Of a DNA stretch of 43,772 nucleotides, positions 17,986 through 28,056 are shown one piece after another. Position numbers and translations under genes: made by a program. The DNA is from CAWFFV01 sp963814985. Lineage in GTDB: Bacteria; Chloroflexota; Ktedonobacteria; Ktedonobacterales; Ktedonobacteraceae. The notes under the pieces are model-generated. The model was not told where the DNA came from. It saw only the letters and a program-made list of their open reading frames with translations, and did not search any database. The stretch lies in assembly GCA_963814985.1 (NCBI GenBank), contig CAWFFV010000060.1:1-43772 (forward strand), read 5' to 3'. The first letter of the stretch is position 1, and the number at the start of each line of letters is the position of its first letter.

Positions 17986-20646
17986 TCAGAAGAACTTGCC
18001 AGCAACCTGATGCAAGACAATCATATTCTGCCCATTGCTATTTTCAATATCTAACACAGCGAGAGCTTTGTTCCTGGGGTTCCCTTGATTGTCAAAAGAG
18101 ATGCTTCCGCTTGCTCCCTGAAATGCGGGAACATTTCCATGTCCCAGAGAAGCCAGCGCATCACGTACTGATTGGCCAGTCAGGGAATTGGGCACAAATG
18201 TTGCTGCTTTGATGATCACCTGTACGGCATCATAGGTCAGGATAGCATCACTTCCCGGAAGAGGAGCATTTTCTGCCAGAGGAGGAGCATTTTGATATGT
18301 ATTGGACCAATCAGTGAAGAGAGGGGGCCGCTGATTTTGAGGAACTCTTAAAAATGTCCATTCATCCGGATGAGCAAAAGCGGTAAAGATGAGCCGTTGC
18401 ATATCTTGTGGGAAATTTGTTGCAATAGCTGCGTCTGGGCCATCCCCCTGTCCTAACAGCAAATTTGCGTCGAGAGCATTGCCACTCAGGATTTTGAGGT
18501 TCGCCAGAGAAGTATTGGTGGGATTAGTTCTGGCAAATTCCCCGATGGCATGTGCTAAACGAATGCCATCGATATCGGATCCTGCCAGAAAAATGAGATC
18601 TGTTTGCCTAGTTATCGCATAGGGGATCGTTGCCTGCTCATATTGTGCAACCGTTGTGGTCTGTTCTGTGAAATTGACAGGATTATATATGACTGTCGTA
18701 TGGTTTGCTTTCAGGTAATTGCTAAAAGAACTTGCCAGAGAAAGGCTGTACGGGTCTGTGGGATCTTGCAAGACCAGGACAGTCTTTGCGTGCAACTGCT
18801 GTACCGCTACGCTTCCTAATATTTTCCCTTGCAGATCATCTGGTGGATTGACTCCGGAAGAAATAGGGGCTACTCCCGCTCAATTCCGTGCTCGAAGCTG
18901 TTTGCGATATCATGGGCAAAGATATTCCAGCGAGAATATCACGTGCGTTGATTGAAGCATCACTCGTAGGCCATCCAACCACTGCTACGATGTGATCTGG
19001 ATTTCCCGCCTTTACGCGATTGGCAATGAATTGTGCAACCGTTGCCACATTTCTATCATCCTCCCCTGAATTATCAATGAGGAGATGTAGCTGCAGACCA
19101 TGAGGCAAGAGGCCTTTCGTATTGATTTCATGCTGTGCCAGAAATGCGCTTTCCAGATCAGCACGAGCACGGACAAGGTCTGATGGGTTGTTATCGATAG
19201 ATAGCCCAAGGACAATGGAAATGTAGGGAGCGCCCCTCAGAGCGATATGGAGGTCCTCGTTATAGATTTGTGCTTCGCCATCTGCCGGATCGGCAGTGGT
19301 AGCCGCTGTCAGCAGGTCAATGGCACTACTGGCATTACCCTGTTGTAGTGCAGCAGGCAGCTCTCTGTTTGAAGCCAATATCAGTGTTTGTGCGGCCAGC
19401 ATAAATATCAAAGACGAGGCGACCATCGCTCAAACCGGACCACCCTTTGTCCGATAGGTTTGTAACTCTACATTCAGTTCTTTGTTGAGAGCCTTTTGAT
19501 AAAGGGCTTGTTGTGCTGCCGTAGTAGCTGTAGCGGAGAAATTGCCCATGAGCAACGGATACAAAGTGAATGCGACAAGAAAAGAATAATGGCAGTAGAT
19601 AGTCCACCCACGATCCCAAAATTGGGAAAGCTTTCCCGATGACTGCGTTGGCGTATTTGCACTTTCCCGATTGCTAAAGGAATTGGATCAGAAATGGAGA
19701 TAGTAGAGATCGATGGGGAGGATGCAATCAAGTTGGAGAGTTCTTGCTGCATCTGGGAAGATCCGGTAAAGCGTTGTGATGCTGATAAGCGTAATGCATG
19801 GGCCAGGATTGCCTCCATCTGAGGAGTTACAGCCGGATTCAAACGGCGAGCAGGGGGATAGAAAAAAGCCAGGCGTTGCTGTGGGCCATAGCCTGTGACT
19901 GCATGATGTAATGTTGCCGCGAGTGAGTAGAGATCTGATGAGGGAGAGCATTCTCCTCTGATTTGCTCAGGAGCTAGGTAATCCGCTGACGTTTTCTCCC
20001 TGGTAGATACTTGCGGTGGGAAGAAGGGAAAATAGAGGAGCCAGAGCTGGCGTTTATCGAGGGCTAATAAGAATGGTCTCAGGGGAGATAGAACCATGAA
20101 CCAAGGGAGGATGATGCAGTGCAAGCAGAGATAACATTGCACAGAGCTGGAGGCCATATTCTGCAACATCACGTTCTGGGAGTGCGCCGCCTTGCCGCTG
20201 GAGCAAGGATGCCAGACTCTCCCCTTCGGGATATAACTGGACAATGTAGTATTCATCCTCGTTCCTGGAACACATCAATGACGGGGAGGAAACCAGGATG
20301 CTGTGCGAGTTCCATTAAGCCTGAGAGATCGTTTGTAGAATTTTTTGCTGGTCGGCAGGAGTACTCTGGGGAAATGCGATCGGACGGAGAATGACTCTTC
20401 TGCCAGCAGATTGAGCATCAGATGCAAGCCAGGCAGCTTTCTGTCCCTGTTGACGCGATAAGATATTCAGTTGCTTGAGCAGGCGATATCGCGTTCCATG
20501 TAAGACATCACCTGACGACAATGTAGTATAATGTTCTGAGTATTGGCCGTTAGGGAAGATATATAAGAGAAGTGGAGGCATATTCTTATCTGTTTTTATA
20601 TTGCGGACAGTCCATCCATGCCGCAATAGAAGTGCGGATAATCCAT
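17986..20646 (-). pseudogene. Decayed copy 1 of pseudokinase / periplasmic-binding receptor
   Basis: First (downstream) copy of the tandem family. It is recognisable end to end but broken by at least seven indels, for example near 18855, 19360, 19435, 19580, 20065, 20255 and 20320. Kinase-like pieces include LSSGDVLHGTRYRLLKQL, VHGSISPETILIS, ADYLAPEQIRGECSPSSDLY; the binding-domain pieces include LQGNASSAIDLL-type linker, PMISQTASS, HAKTVLVLQDPTDPYSLS and VPAFQGASGSISFD. Near the start (ATG at 20646) the zinc-ribbon cysteines are lost (MDYPHFYCG then a stop in frame), which the two neighbouring copies keep. Some indels may be sequence errors as elsewhere in the window, but the loss of the ribbon and the higher density of breaks argue for true decay. 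Confidence 0.8.
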
Positions 20647-20691
20647 TGAACATGAAAATAGTGGGCAAATGTGTCGCTTGCAATATCATGG

Positions 20692-20737
20692 ATGATTTGT
20701 ATCCCAAAAGCTACCAGAGTGGGAAATATGGGTGATA
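20692..20737 (+). pseudogene. 5' remnant of MshEN-type gene, unit 1
   Basis: Fifteen codons (MICIPKATRVGNMGD) matching the start of the intact plus-strand gene at 26688. The remnant is cut off by MITE-like element C, and the end of receptor copy 2 follows directly after the element. Confidence 0.6.
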
Positions 20738-20832
20738 GTAACTACTCTGGTCTCCTCGCCACCGGCAACAAAACAGTCAGCGAAGCGCCATCGGCGCTGA
20801 TGAAATCAGGAAAAAGGGGTCTGAGTAGTTAC
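20738..20832. repeat. MITE-like element C (95 bp, short form)
   Basis: The termini GTAACTACTCTGGTC and GGTCTGAGTAGTTAC are inverted repeats with two mismatches. It keeps the CTCCTCGCCACCGG block and the AGCGCCATCGGCGCT hairpin of its relatives but lacks the long central palindrome. It lies in the junction between receptor copies 1 and 2. Confidence 0.75.
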
Positions 20833-20839
20833 TGCTGTG

Positions 20840-23524
20840 TTAGAAGAACTTGCCAGCAATCTGGTTCAAGACAATCATATTCTGCCCATTGACATTTTCA
20901 ACGGTTAACACAACGAGAGCTTTGTCCCTGGGGTTTCCTTGACTGTCAAAAGAGATACTTCCGCTTGCCCCCTGAAATGCGGGAACTTTTCCATACCCCA
21001 GAGAAGCCAGTGCATTACGTACCGATTGGCCAGTCAAGGGGCCGGACACTAACGATGCCGCTTTCCTGATAACCTGCACTGCATCATAGGTCAGGATGGT
21101 ATCATTTTCTAGAGGAGGGGCATGATGCCCCAGGGGGAGCATTTTCATATGTGGCGGACCAATCAGCGAAGAGAGCCGGCTGCTGATTCTGAGGAACTTT
21201 TAAAAATGTCCACTCGTCCGGGTGAGCAAAAGTGGCGAAGATGAGCCGTTGCATATCTTGCGGAAAGCTTGCAGAGATAGCGGCATCTGAACTGGTCCCT
21301 TTGCCTAATAGTATGCTTGAGCCTAGAGCATCGCCACCCATGATTTTGAGGTTTGCCAGAAACATACTTGCGGGATTTGCTCTGGATGTTTCTCCTACTG
21401 CGTGTGCTAAGCGAATGGCATCTGCATCTTCCCCTGCCAGAAAAATGAGATCCACTCCTTTAGCTATTGCGTTGGGTATTGTTGTCTGCTCATACTCCTG
21501 TACCGTTGTAGTCTGCTCCGTGAAATTAACCGTATCATCAATAGCTGTTGCATGGAGCGTTTTCAGACGGTTGCTAAAAGCACTGGCCAGGGAGACGCTG
21601 TAGGGGTCCTTGGGATCTTGCAAAACCAGAACGGTTTTTGCATGTAACTGTTCTACCGCTACACTCCCTAATGTTGCTCCTGATAGACTATCAGATGGAT
21701 TGACCCGGAAGAAATAGGGACTGCTTCCACTCAACTGCACACTCGAAGCTGTTTGTGACACCATGGGCAAAGGTATTCCGTTGATAATATCGTGTGCATT
21801 GATTGACTCCGAACTGGTAGGCCATCCAACCACACCTACGATATGATCGAAGTTTCCCGTCTTAACCACACGGTTGGCAACGAATTGCGCTGCTTTTGCC
21901 ACATTTGCACTACTTGTACCTGAGCTATCAATGAGGAGACGTAGCCGGAGGCCATGTGGTAAGAGACCTTTTGAGTTGATTTCATGTTGTGCCAGGTATG
22001 CAGCTTCCAGATCAACACGACAGTGGAAAAGGAACGTCACATTATTGCCTATGGGCAGCCCAAGAACAACAGTGATAGAGGGAGCACCACTCAGAAGCAC
22101 ATGGAGGTCTTCATCATAGATTTGTGCCTCGCCATCTGCCGGGTCAGCAGTGGTGGCCTGCGTCAGCAGGTTAATGGCATTGCTTATATTGCCCTGTTGT
22201 AGTGCAGAGGCCGCTTGCTGTTTCAGGTCGATGTCAGTTTTTGTGCGGCCAGGATAAATATCAAAGGCAAGGCGGCCATCGCTCAAGCCGATAGTGTCAT
22301 TTGCCTGATGATAGGCTTGCAGCTCCAAATTTAGTTCTTTTTGATAAAGAGCTTGTTGTGCTGTGGTGGTAGCTGTGGCCCCTGCCAGAGAGTTTGAGGA
22401 GAGGTTGCTACTTAGTAATGGGTACAAAGAGAGTATGAGAAAGAGAAAGATAATGGCAACACTTACTCCACTTGCAATTCCAAGATTACGTCTACTTTTC
22501 TGATGACTGAGTTGACGTATTTGCTCCTTCTTGAGTAAGAATGGAGTTGAGGCGGAAGTGGAGGTGGCGGGTGGGTAGGATGCAATCAATTTGGAGAGTT
22601 CTTGTTGCATCTGGGAAGGGTGTGTAAAACGTTGCTGTATCGATAAACGTAATGCATGAGCCAGGATAGTTTCCATCTGGGGAGTCACAACGGGATTCAA
22701 ACGGCGAGCAGGAGGATAGAAAAAGGCTAGACGTTCATTGGGATCATAGCCCGTAACTGCGTGGTGTAACGTTGCTGCAAGTGAGTAGAGATCTGACGAG
22801 GGAGAGAATTCCCCACGTATTTGTTCTGGGGCCAGATAACCCGTCGCCGCTTTATCCCTTGGAGGTGCCTGCGGTGGGAAGAGTGGGAAATGGAGCAACC
22901 AGACCTGACGCTTATCAAGGTTGATGAGAAGAGTCTCAGGAGTGATGGAACCGTGGACCAGGGGAGGATGGGGCTGCGCGAGCAGAGATAACATTGCGCA
23001 TACCTGGAGTCCGTATTCAGCAACTTCGCGTTCTGGTAGTGCGCCACCCTGTTGCTTCAGCAACGAAGCTAGACTCTCACCCTCAGGGTATAATTGGACA
23101 ATGTAGGAGGCTCCTCGTTCTTGAAACACATCAATAACGGGTAAGAAGCCGGAATGCTGCGCCAGATCCATCAAGCGTTGTGTGATAGATTGTACAGTTT
23201 TTTCTCCATTAGAGGAGGCATTCGTAGGAAATACTACTCTACGTATAAAAACTGTTATAAGAGGATTTTGTGCATCTTGAGCAAGATATGTGAATTCCTG
23301 ATCTTGTCGGTCGGGGAGAGGAACCTGCTCTAGCAAGCGGTAGCGTCCTGCATGCAGCATATCACCTGGTGATAATTATATGTATGTACAAGCGCTCTTG
23401 AAGATAGTGTTTGTTGGTAAGAAGAAAAAATAGAAGGAACATTTTGTTGAGGAATCTGATACCCACATTGCGGACAGACTCCTTGTGGAAGTTTCCCGCT
23501 AAAGAGACAGCGCGGACATCCCAT
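20840..23524 (-). CDS. Pseudokinase / type 1 periplasmic-binding receptor, copy 2 (frame breaks near 23378 and 21130)
   Basis: Same architecture as copy 3, about 892 residues when read through. It opens MGCPRCLFSGKLPQGVCPQC (four-Cys zinc ribbon), and the ATG at 23524 follows AGGGAGGAT. The kinase-like domain lacks catalytic residues: VFIRRV in place of the VAIK lysine, HGSITPETL in place of HRDxKPEN, and HFP in place of DFG, while GYLAPEQIRGEFSPSSDLYS (the APE region) is well kept. One membrane helix (GVSVAIIFLFLILSLYPLL) follows, then the extracytoplasmic binding domain with PSITVVLGLPIG, LEAAYLAQHEINSKGLLPHG and VPAFQGASGSISFD. The break at 21130 is one base in a G/C run. The one near 23378 differs from copy 3 by five bases and could be real, in which case translation might begin at the ATG of MLHAGRYR (23360) without the ribbon. 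Confidence 0.85.
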
Positions 23525-23655
23525 AGTATCCTCCCTATTTTAGAGCATATATGCTAGAGGAATAAATTTGGTGTTTGGGTATGTTAATATCATGTCGCTG
23601 ATGTATCATCGTATGCATGATTTGCGATTATCATGCATCCTTGTTATTATCATGC

Positions 23656-23745
23656 ATGATTTGCATCACAAAAGTCACTTGAGTAGGATATATGGGTGGC
23701 CTCTCTATACTAATATCCCATTGTGCATGAGTTTTTCTCTCCATA
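23656..23745 (+). pseudogene. 5' remnant of MshEN-type gene, unit 2
   Basis: ATGATTTGCATCACAAAAGT matches the start of the gene at 26688 but has an in-frame stop. After GGATATATGGG there is an internal deletion, then ATATCCCAT and GATGAGTT-like bases align again with the intact gene near 26787. The upstream stretch 23580-23670 also repeats the TATCATGCAT motif. Confidence 0.55.
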
Positions 23746-23782
23746 TGAGAATCGAACCTGAGGAGAAATAATTTGCACTACG

Positions 23783-26459
23783 TTAGAGGAACTGGCCCGC
23801 GATTTGATTCAATACAATCATATTCTGCCCATTTCTATTTTCAACATCTAACACGACAAGAGCTTTGTTTATAGGGTTCCCTTGACTGTCAAAAGAGATG
23901 CGTCCACTTACTCCCTGAAATGCGGGAACTTTTCCATGTCCTAAAGAAGCCAGCGCATTACGCACCCCCTGACCGGTCAGGGAAGCTGGTGCTAATGCAA
24001 GAGCATTGGCAATTACCTGCATAGCATCATAAGTCAAGATGCCGTGATTGCCTGGAGAGGGAGCATCCTGCGCCGGAGGGGGAGCATTCTGGTAGATGGT
24101 TGACCAATTGTTGAAAAAGGAAGGCTGACGGTTCAGGGGGATGTTTGAACGTGTCCACTCGTCCGGGTGAGCAAAAGCAGTGAAGATGAGTCGCTGCATA
24201 TCTTGTGGGAAATTCGTAGCAATGGCTGGCATCTGGGCCATTCCCCAGCCCTAATAGTAAGGAGGTATCTATAGCGTCGCCTCCCAGGACTTTGAGGTTC
24301 GCCAGAAAAAGACTTGCAGGATTTGCTCTGAAATCTTCTCCTATGGCATGTGCCAGACGGACGGCATCAACATCGAATCCTGCCAGAAAAATGAGATCCA
24401 CGTTCTTGGATATTGCATTGGCTATCGTGGTCTGCTCATAGTCCTGTACCGTCGTGGTCTGTTCCGTAAAATTCATAGGATCATTAATGGCTATAGCATG
24501 GAGCGCTTTCAGACTATTGCTGAAAGCATTTGCCAGGGAGACGCTGTAGGGATCTTTGGGATCTTGCAAGACTAGAACAGTCTTTGCATGCAACTGCTGC
24601 ACGGCAACGCTCCCTAATGTTTTCCCTTGCAGATCATCAGGTGGATTGACCCGGAAGAAATAGGGACTGCTTCCACTCAATGTCACGCTCGAAGCTGTTT
24701 GTGACACCATGGGCAAAGGTATTCCGGCGATAATGTCACGTGCATTGATAGACTGTGAGCTAGAAGGCCAGCCGACAACTGCTATTATATGATCGGGATT
24801 TCCGCATTTAGTTACACGGTTGGCAATAAATTGCGCTACTGTTGCCACATTCGCATTATCTATTCCTGAGTTATCGATGAGGAGACGCAGCAGCAGACCA
24901 TGGGGCAGGAGGCCTTTCGTATTGATTTCATATTGTGCCAGGAATGCACCTTCCATATCGGCACGGCCACGGACAAGGTGAGTTGCACTGCTATCGATGG
25001 CTATCCCAAGGACAATGGTAATAGAGGGAGCACCACTCTGAAGCACGTGGAGGTCCTCATTATAGATTTGTGCCTCGCCATCTGCTGGATCAGAAGTGAT
25101 GGCCTGTGTTAGCAGGTTAATGGCCTTGCTTGTATTCTTTTGTTGCAGCGCGAGGGCCGTCTGCTTTTTTAGGTCAATGTCAGAGCGACCAGGGTAAGTA
25201 TCAAAAGCGAGGTTGCCACTGCTCAAACCTATGCCTTCTTTTGTCTGATAGGTTTGCAACTCCAAGTTCAGTTCTTTGTCGAGAGCCTTTTGATAAAGGG
25301 CCTGTTGTGCAGCAGTAGTTGCGGCTGAGGTATAATTGTTGAATAACAATGGGAATAAAGTGATCGCGAGAAAGAGAAAGATAATGATAGCGCCTGTTGC
25401 ACTGACAATTCCTATGCTACGCATACTCTTCTGATGGCTACGTTGACGTATTTGCTCCTTATTGAGTTGTAAAGAAGTTGGAGTAGAAGCTGAAGTGGTA
25501 GAGACACGTGGGTAGGATGCAATCAAGTTGGAGAGTTCTTGCTGCATCTGGGAAGAATGTGTAAAACGTTGTGATGCTGATAAGCGTAATGCGTGAGTCA
25601 GAATCGCTTCCATCTGAGGCGTCACGACTGGATTTAAACGGCGAGCGGGAGGATAGAAAAAGGCCAGACGCTCATGTGGGTCATAGCCCGTAACTGCGTG
25701 GTGTAATGTTGCCGCAAGTGAGTAGAGATCCGACAGGGGAGAGAATTCCCCTCGGATTTGTTCAGGAGCCAGATAACCCGTCGATGCTTTCTCCTTCGGA
25801 GGCGCTTGCAATGGGAAGAGGGGGAGATGAAGCAGTGAGGTCAGGTGTTTCTCCGGGTTGATAATAATTGTCTCAGGAGAGATAGAACCATGGATCAGAG
25901 GAGGATGAGACTGTGCGAGCAGAGATAACATTGTACAGATCTGGAGTCCATATTCAGCAACTTCGCGTTCTGGAAGTGCGCCGCCTTGTCGCTGGAGCAA
26001 GGATGCCAGACTCTCTCCCTCAGGGTATGGCTGGACAAGGTAGTATGCTTCTCGTTCTTGAAACACGTCAATAACAGGTAAGAAGCCGGGATGCTGCGCC
26101 AGGTCCATCAAGCGTTGCGCGATAGCTTGTACGGTTTTTTTGGAGTCAGAAGTAGTTTGATTAGGAAATGCTATCTGACGTATGATAACCGTTTTAAGAT
26201 GAAAGCGTGTGTCATGAGCACTATATGCAACTCCCTGCTCTTGCTGACCCCAGAGGAGGGGAAGTTGCTCTATCAGGCGGTAACGCTTTTCGTGCAATAC
26301 ATCACCTGATGACAATATATGTACAAGTACTCTTGAAGATTGCGTTTGTTGGTGAAGATAAGAAGTAGAAGGAACATTTTGTTGAGGAATCTGATATCCG
26401 CATTGTGGACAGACCCCTTGTGGAAGTTTCCCGCTAAAGAGACAGCGTGGACATCCCAT
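23783..26459 (-). CDS. Pseudokinase / type 1 periplasmic-binding receptor, copy 3 (frame break near 24230)
   Basis: The best-preserved copy, about 891 residues. Residues 1-20 form a zinc ribbon (Cys3, Cys6, Cys17, Cys20). A protein-kinase-like fold spans about 50-315 but is catalytically dead: Arg94 replaces the ATP-anchoring Lys, HGS at 190-192 replaces HRD, Thr197 replaces the metal-binding Asn, HLP at 211-213 replaces DFG, and the Gly loop is absent. The APE motif (231-233) and the following DLYSLAATLHHAVTG helix are normal. A membrane helix lies at about 349-372. Outside it come a helical linker with one TPR-like unit (QKNTSKAINLLTQAITSDPA) and a LivJ-like type 1 periplasmic-binding domain from about 478 (VLGIAIDSS, AFLAQYEINTKGLLPHG, IAVVGWPSSS, PMVSQTASS, VPAFQGVSGRISFD). 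No ABC permease or ATPase is nearby, so ligand sensing is likelier than transport. One extra base near 24230 breaks the frame. Confidence 0.87.
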
Positions 26460-26687
26460 AGTATCCTCCCTGTTTTGCTCGTGTGAAGTAAATAGATGCC
26501 GGAACCTGTTGCTATTTAAGTATATAAAATATAAGGTGATCTTCTACTAAAGTTTTGATGGGGAGAAACTGTGCTCTCCAGAAGTCAAGTTATTGGCAGT
26601 AGTAGAGAGTGTATCAACACCCTACTGGAAGACTGCCAAATGTAATATTGTTGTTATAATAATAGCTAAAGTCGCCTTTTATTATGC

Positions 26688-27083
26688 ATGATATTTCTCC
26701 CAAAAGCTACTAAATTAGGACATATGGGCATAGCTTGTGAATTATCCAGGAGGGAAGCACCGAAATTGCCACTTCTAGAAGTGTATCCCATAGCGTATGA
26801 GTTGTTTCCCACAAAGGGGGTCTCCTTGCCGGTTCTCCATCTCCTCCCTTATGAGTTAGCCTGTCGTTATCATTGTGTACCAATCGGCACAGAACGGGGC
26901 GCTTTGACGGTGGCAACCGGCGAGCGGCTGGACCATGAGGTTATTTCACATTTTCGGGAAGTGACACAACGTGATATTTTTCAGATTCGCTGTGAGGCTG
27001 GCATAATTGATGAGGTATTGCGTTACTGGCAACGTATCGTCATGTTTCAAGCCCGCGCAGAAAGCCGGAGCAGTCGCGACTGA
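26688..27083 (+). CDS. Orphan MshEN (GspE N-terminal)-like domain protein
   Basis: A 131-residue protein whose second half resembles the MshEN domain found at the N-terminus of type II secretion/type IV pilus ATPases: LPYELACRYHCVPIGTE, GALTVATGERLDHEV, then DIFQIRCEAGIIDEVLRYW. No ATPase domain follows, so it is a stand-alone module. In other proteins such domains bind nucleotides (c-di-GMP in MshE) or partner ATPases; the binding residues are not clear here. The ATG at 26688 has no ribosome site; a TTG at 26766 preceded by GGAGGG is an alternative start giving about 105 residues. It is divergent from receptor copy 3, with a 228-base shared promoter region (26460-26687) containing a TTGTTATAATAATAG stretch. 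Fragments of its 5' end occur in both other units. Confidence 0.6.
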   Translation: MIFLPKATKLGHMGIACELSRREAPKLPLLEVYPIAYELFPTKGVSLPVLHLLPYELACRYHCVPIGTERGALTVATGERLDHEVISHFREVTQRDIFQIRCEAGIIDEVLRYWQRIVMFQARAESRSSRD

Positions 27084-27513
27084 ATTGAAGCGTCTTTAAT
27101 TCGATCCCCTATCTAAAGCACAAGGGCTTGCAGCAACCTGAAAAGGGCTGTAGGCCCGAAATATGACCAGACTCATCTGGACAACGGGCCACATTAGAAG
27201 CAAGGTATACCCACTACTAGCCACCACTTATAAGCCCGACTAACAAGAAAACGCGCCTCTATCTGTTCCACCTCTCTGCTAAAACTGACCTTGCTGGCAA
27301 AAGGCAAAAGGCAAAAACAAAATCAGGAGCATAAAGATCAATACATCACAAAAGCGTAGGGACCTGCTTCAGCGCGTCTGGAGATTGATCGCCTTGTATT
27401 AATAGAGGACGTTACATACTACAAGTTATTTTTTCAGAAAGGAATAATGCTATCTCAACAAACCTTTTAGCAAGAATAGCCGGGTCAGTTGTTTTAACGA
27501 CGTCAAAATAAAT
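27084..27513. other. Gap without recognisable gene
   Basis: About 430 bases with no supported frame. Small complementary stretches (for example CCAG-ACTCAT-CTGG near 27174) and a short direct repeat GGCAAAAGGCAAAA near 27300 are present. I compared it by eye with tmRNA, SRP RNA and RNase P signatures and saw none. Confidence 0.3.
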
Positions 27514-27550
27514 AAAAAAAGCACTCTTCTGCTTTTAAAAAGAGTGCTTC
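27514..27550 (-). terminator. Rho-independent terminator of tRNA-Gln
   Basis: On the minus strand GAAGCACTCTTTTT, a short loop and AGAAGAGTGC are followed by a run of seven T residues. It sits about 30 bases after the tRNA 3' end. Confidence 0.8.
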
Positions 27551-27578
27551 AAGTGGCTTGTAGAGCCGTTTCATGTGA

Positions 27579-27649
27579 CTGGGGTACAGGGATTCGAACC
27601 CCAATTAACTGATCCAGAGTCAGCCGTCCTACCGTTGAACGATACCCCA
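27579..27649 (-). tRNA. tRNA-Gln (anticodon CUG)
   Basis: A full cloverleaf can be folded on the minus strand: acceptor TGGGGTA paired with TACCCCA, D arm GTTC/GGAC around AACGGTA, anticodon stem GCTGA/TCAGT with loop CTCTGGA (anticodon CTG, reading CAG), and T arm with TTCGAATC. The TGGGGTA acceptor is typical of bacterial tRNA-Gln. The 3' CCA is not encoded. The length is 71 bases with a short variable loop. It is followed by a clear terminator, so it is probably a single-gene transcript. Confidence 0.93.
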
Positions 27650-27735
27650 CTGCATTACTGTTTGTGTGATGTATCATACCTGAAGTAAAAAAGAATGTCA
27701 AGTATTGAATTTCGATTTACCAGGGCTGGTCCTGA

Positions 27736-27900
27736 TCAATTGAGAAATCGGGCAGTTATCACAACCACAATGATCATGATAGCAGGTACGCTCAGAGAAG
27801 GTGAAGGAATGTGGACCATGGCATCAACAAGGGCCATAATGAATACAAACACAAGAAGAAAGATGCCGGCAAATATAAGCTTGGTACCGAACTTTTCCAC
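27736..27900 (-). CDS. Small two-helix membrane protein
   Basis: A 54-residue hydrophobic protein that I do not recognise. It reads MEKFGTKLIFAGIFLLVFVF and continues with a second hydrophobic stretch (SVPAIMIIVVVITARFL). I chose the GTG at 27900 because AAGGAGA stands six bases before it; the longer frame from a TTG at 27930 has no ribosome site. Two helices with a short Pro-containing loop fill nearly the whole protein. It is alone between the tRNA and iorB. Confidence 0.6.
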   Translation of the reverse strand: MEKFGTKLIFAGIFLLVFVFIMALVDAMVHIPSPSLSVPAIMIIVVVITARFLN

Positions 27901-28056
27901 AGGGTATCTCCTTACCTTGATTGCGGACAAGAAACAACTCTATCATATCGATTGTTATAGCGCTTTCCCAGGTGAATGGCAAGTATTTATGACTAAATAG
28001 CCAGGGAGTTAACTATTGTATCACCTTGTATGATCATATTTCTTCCTGTTTGAACA

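Larger units (their letters stand above)
17986..27083. repeat. Tandem triplication: pseudokinase-receptor gene plus divergent MshEN-gene 5' end
   Basis: Three head-to-tail units of about 2.8 kb. Each holds one minus-strand receptor gene (ends at 17986, 20840, 23783) and, just upstream, the beginning of a plus-strand gene: MICIPKATRVGNMG at 20692, MICITKVT-stop-VGYMG at 23656 and the full gene MIFLPKATKLGHMG at 26688. This shows the duplicated segment included the divergent gene. Confidence 0.75.

Noticed and set aside
23580..23690. Repeated TATCATGCAT motifs, considered as an iteron or CRISPR-like array
   Set aside because: Only two or three imperfect copies without regular spacers; they belong to the decayed duplicated 5' region.
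17986..26459. Considered as active Ser/Thr kinases of the PknB type
   Set aside because: The Lys of VAIK, the Asp of HRD, the Asn of the catalytic loop and DFG are all replaced in the readable copies.
23783..26459. Considered as part of an ABC amino-acid transporter because of the binding domain
   Set aside because: The binding domain is fused to a membrane helix and kinase fold, and no permease or ATPase gene lies near.
27084..27513. Considered as tmRNA, SRP RNA or RNase P RNA
   Set aside because: No tag-peptide frame, no T-arm-like end, and no conserved core of these RNAs could be recognised by eye.
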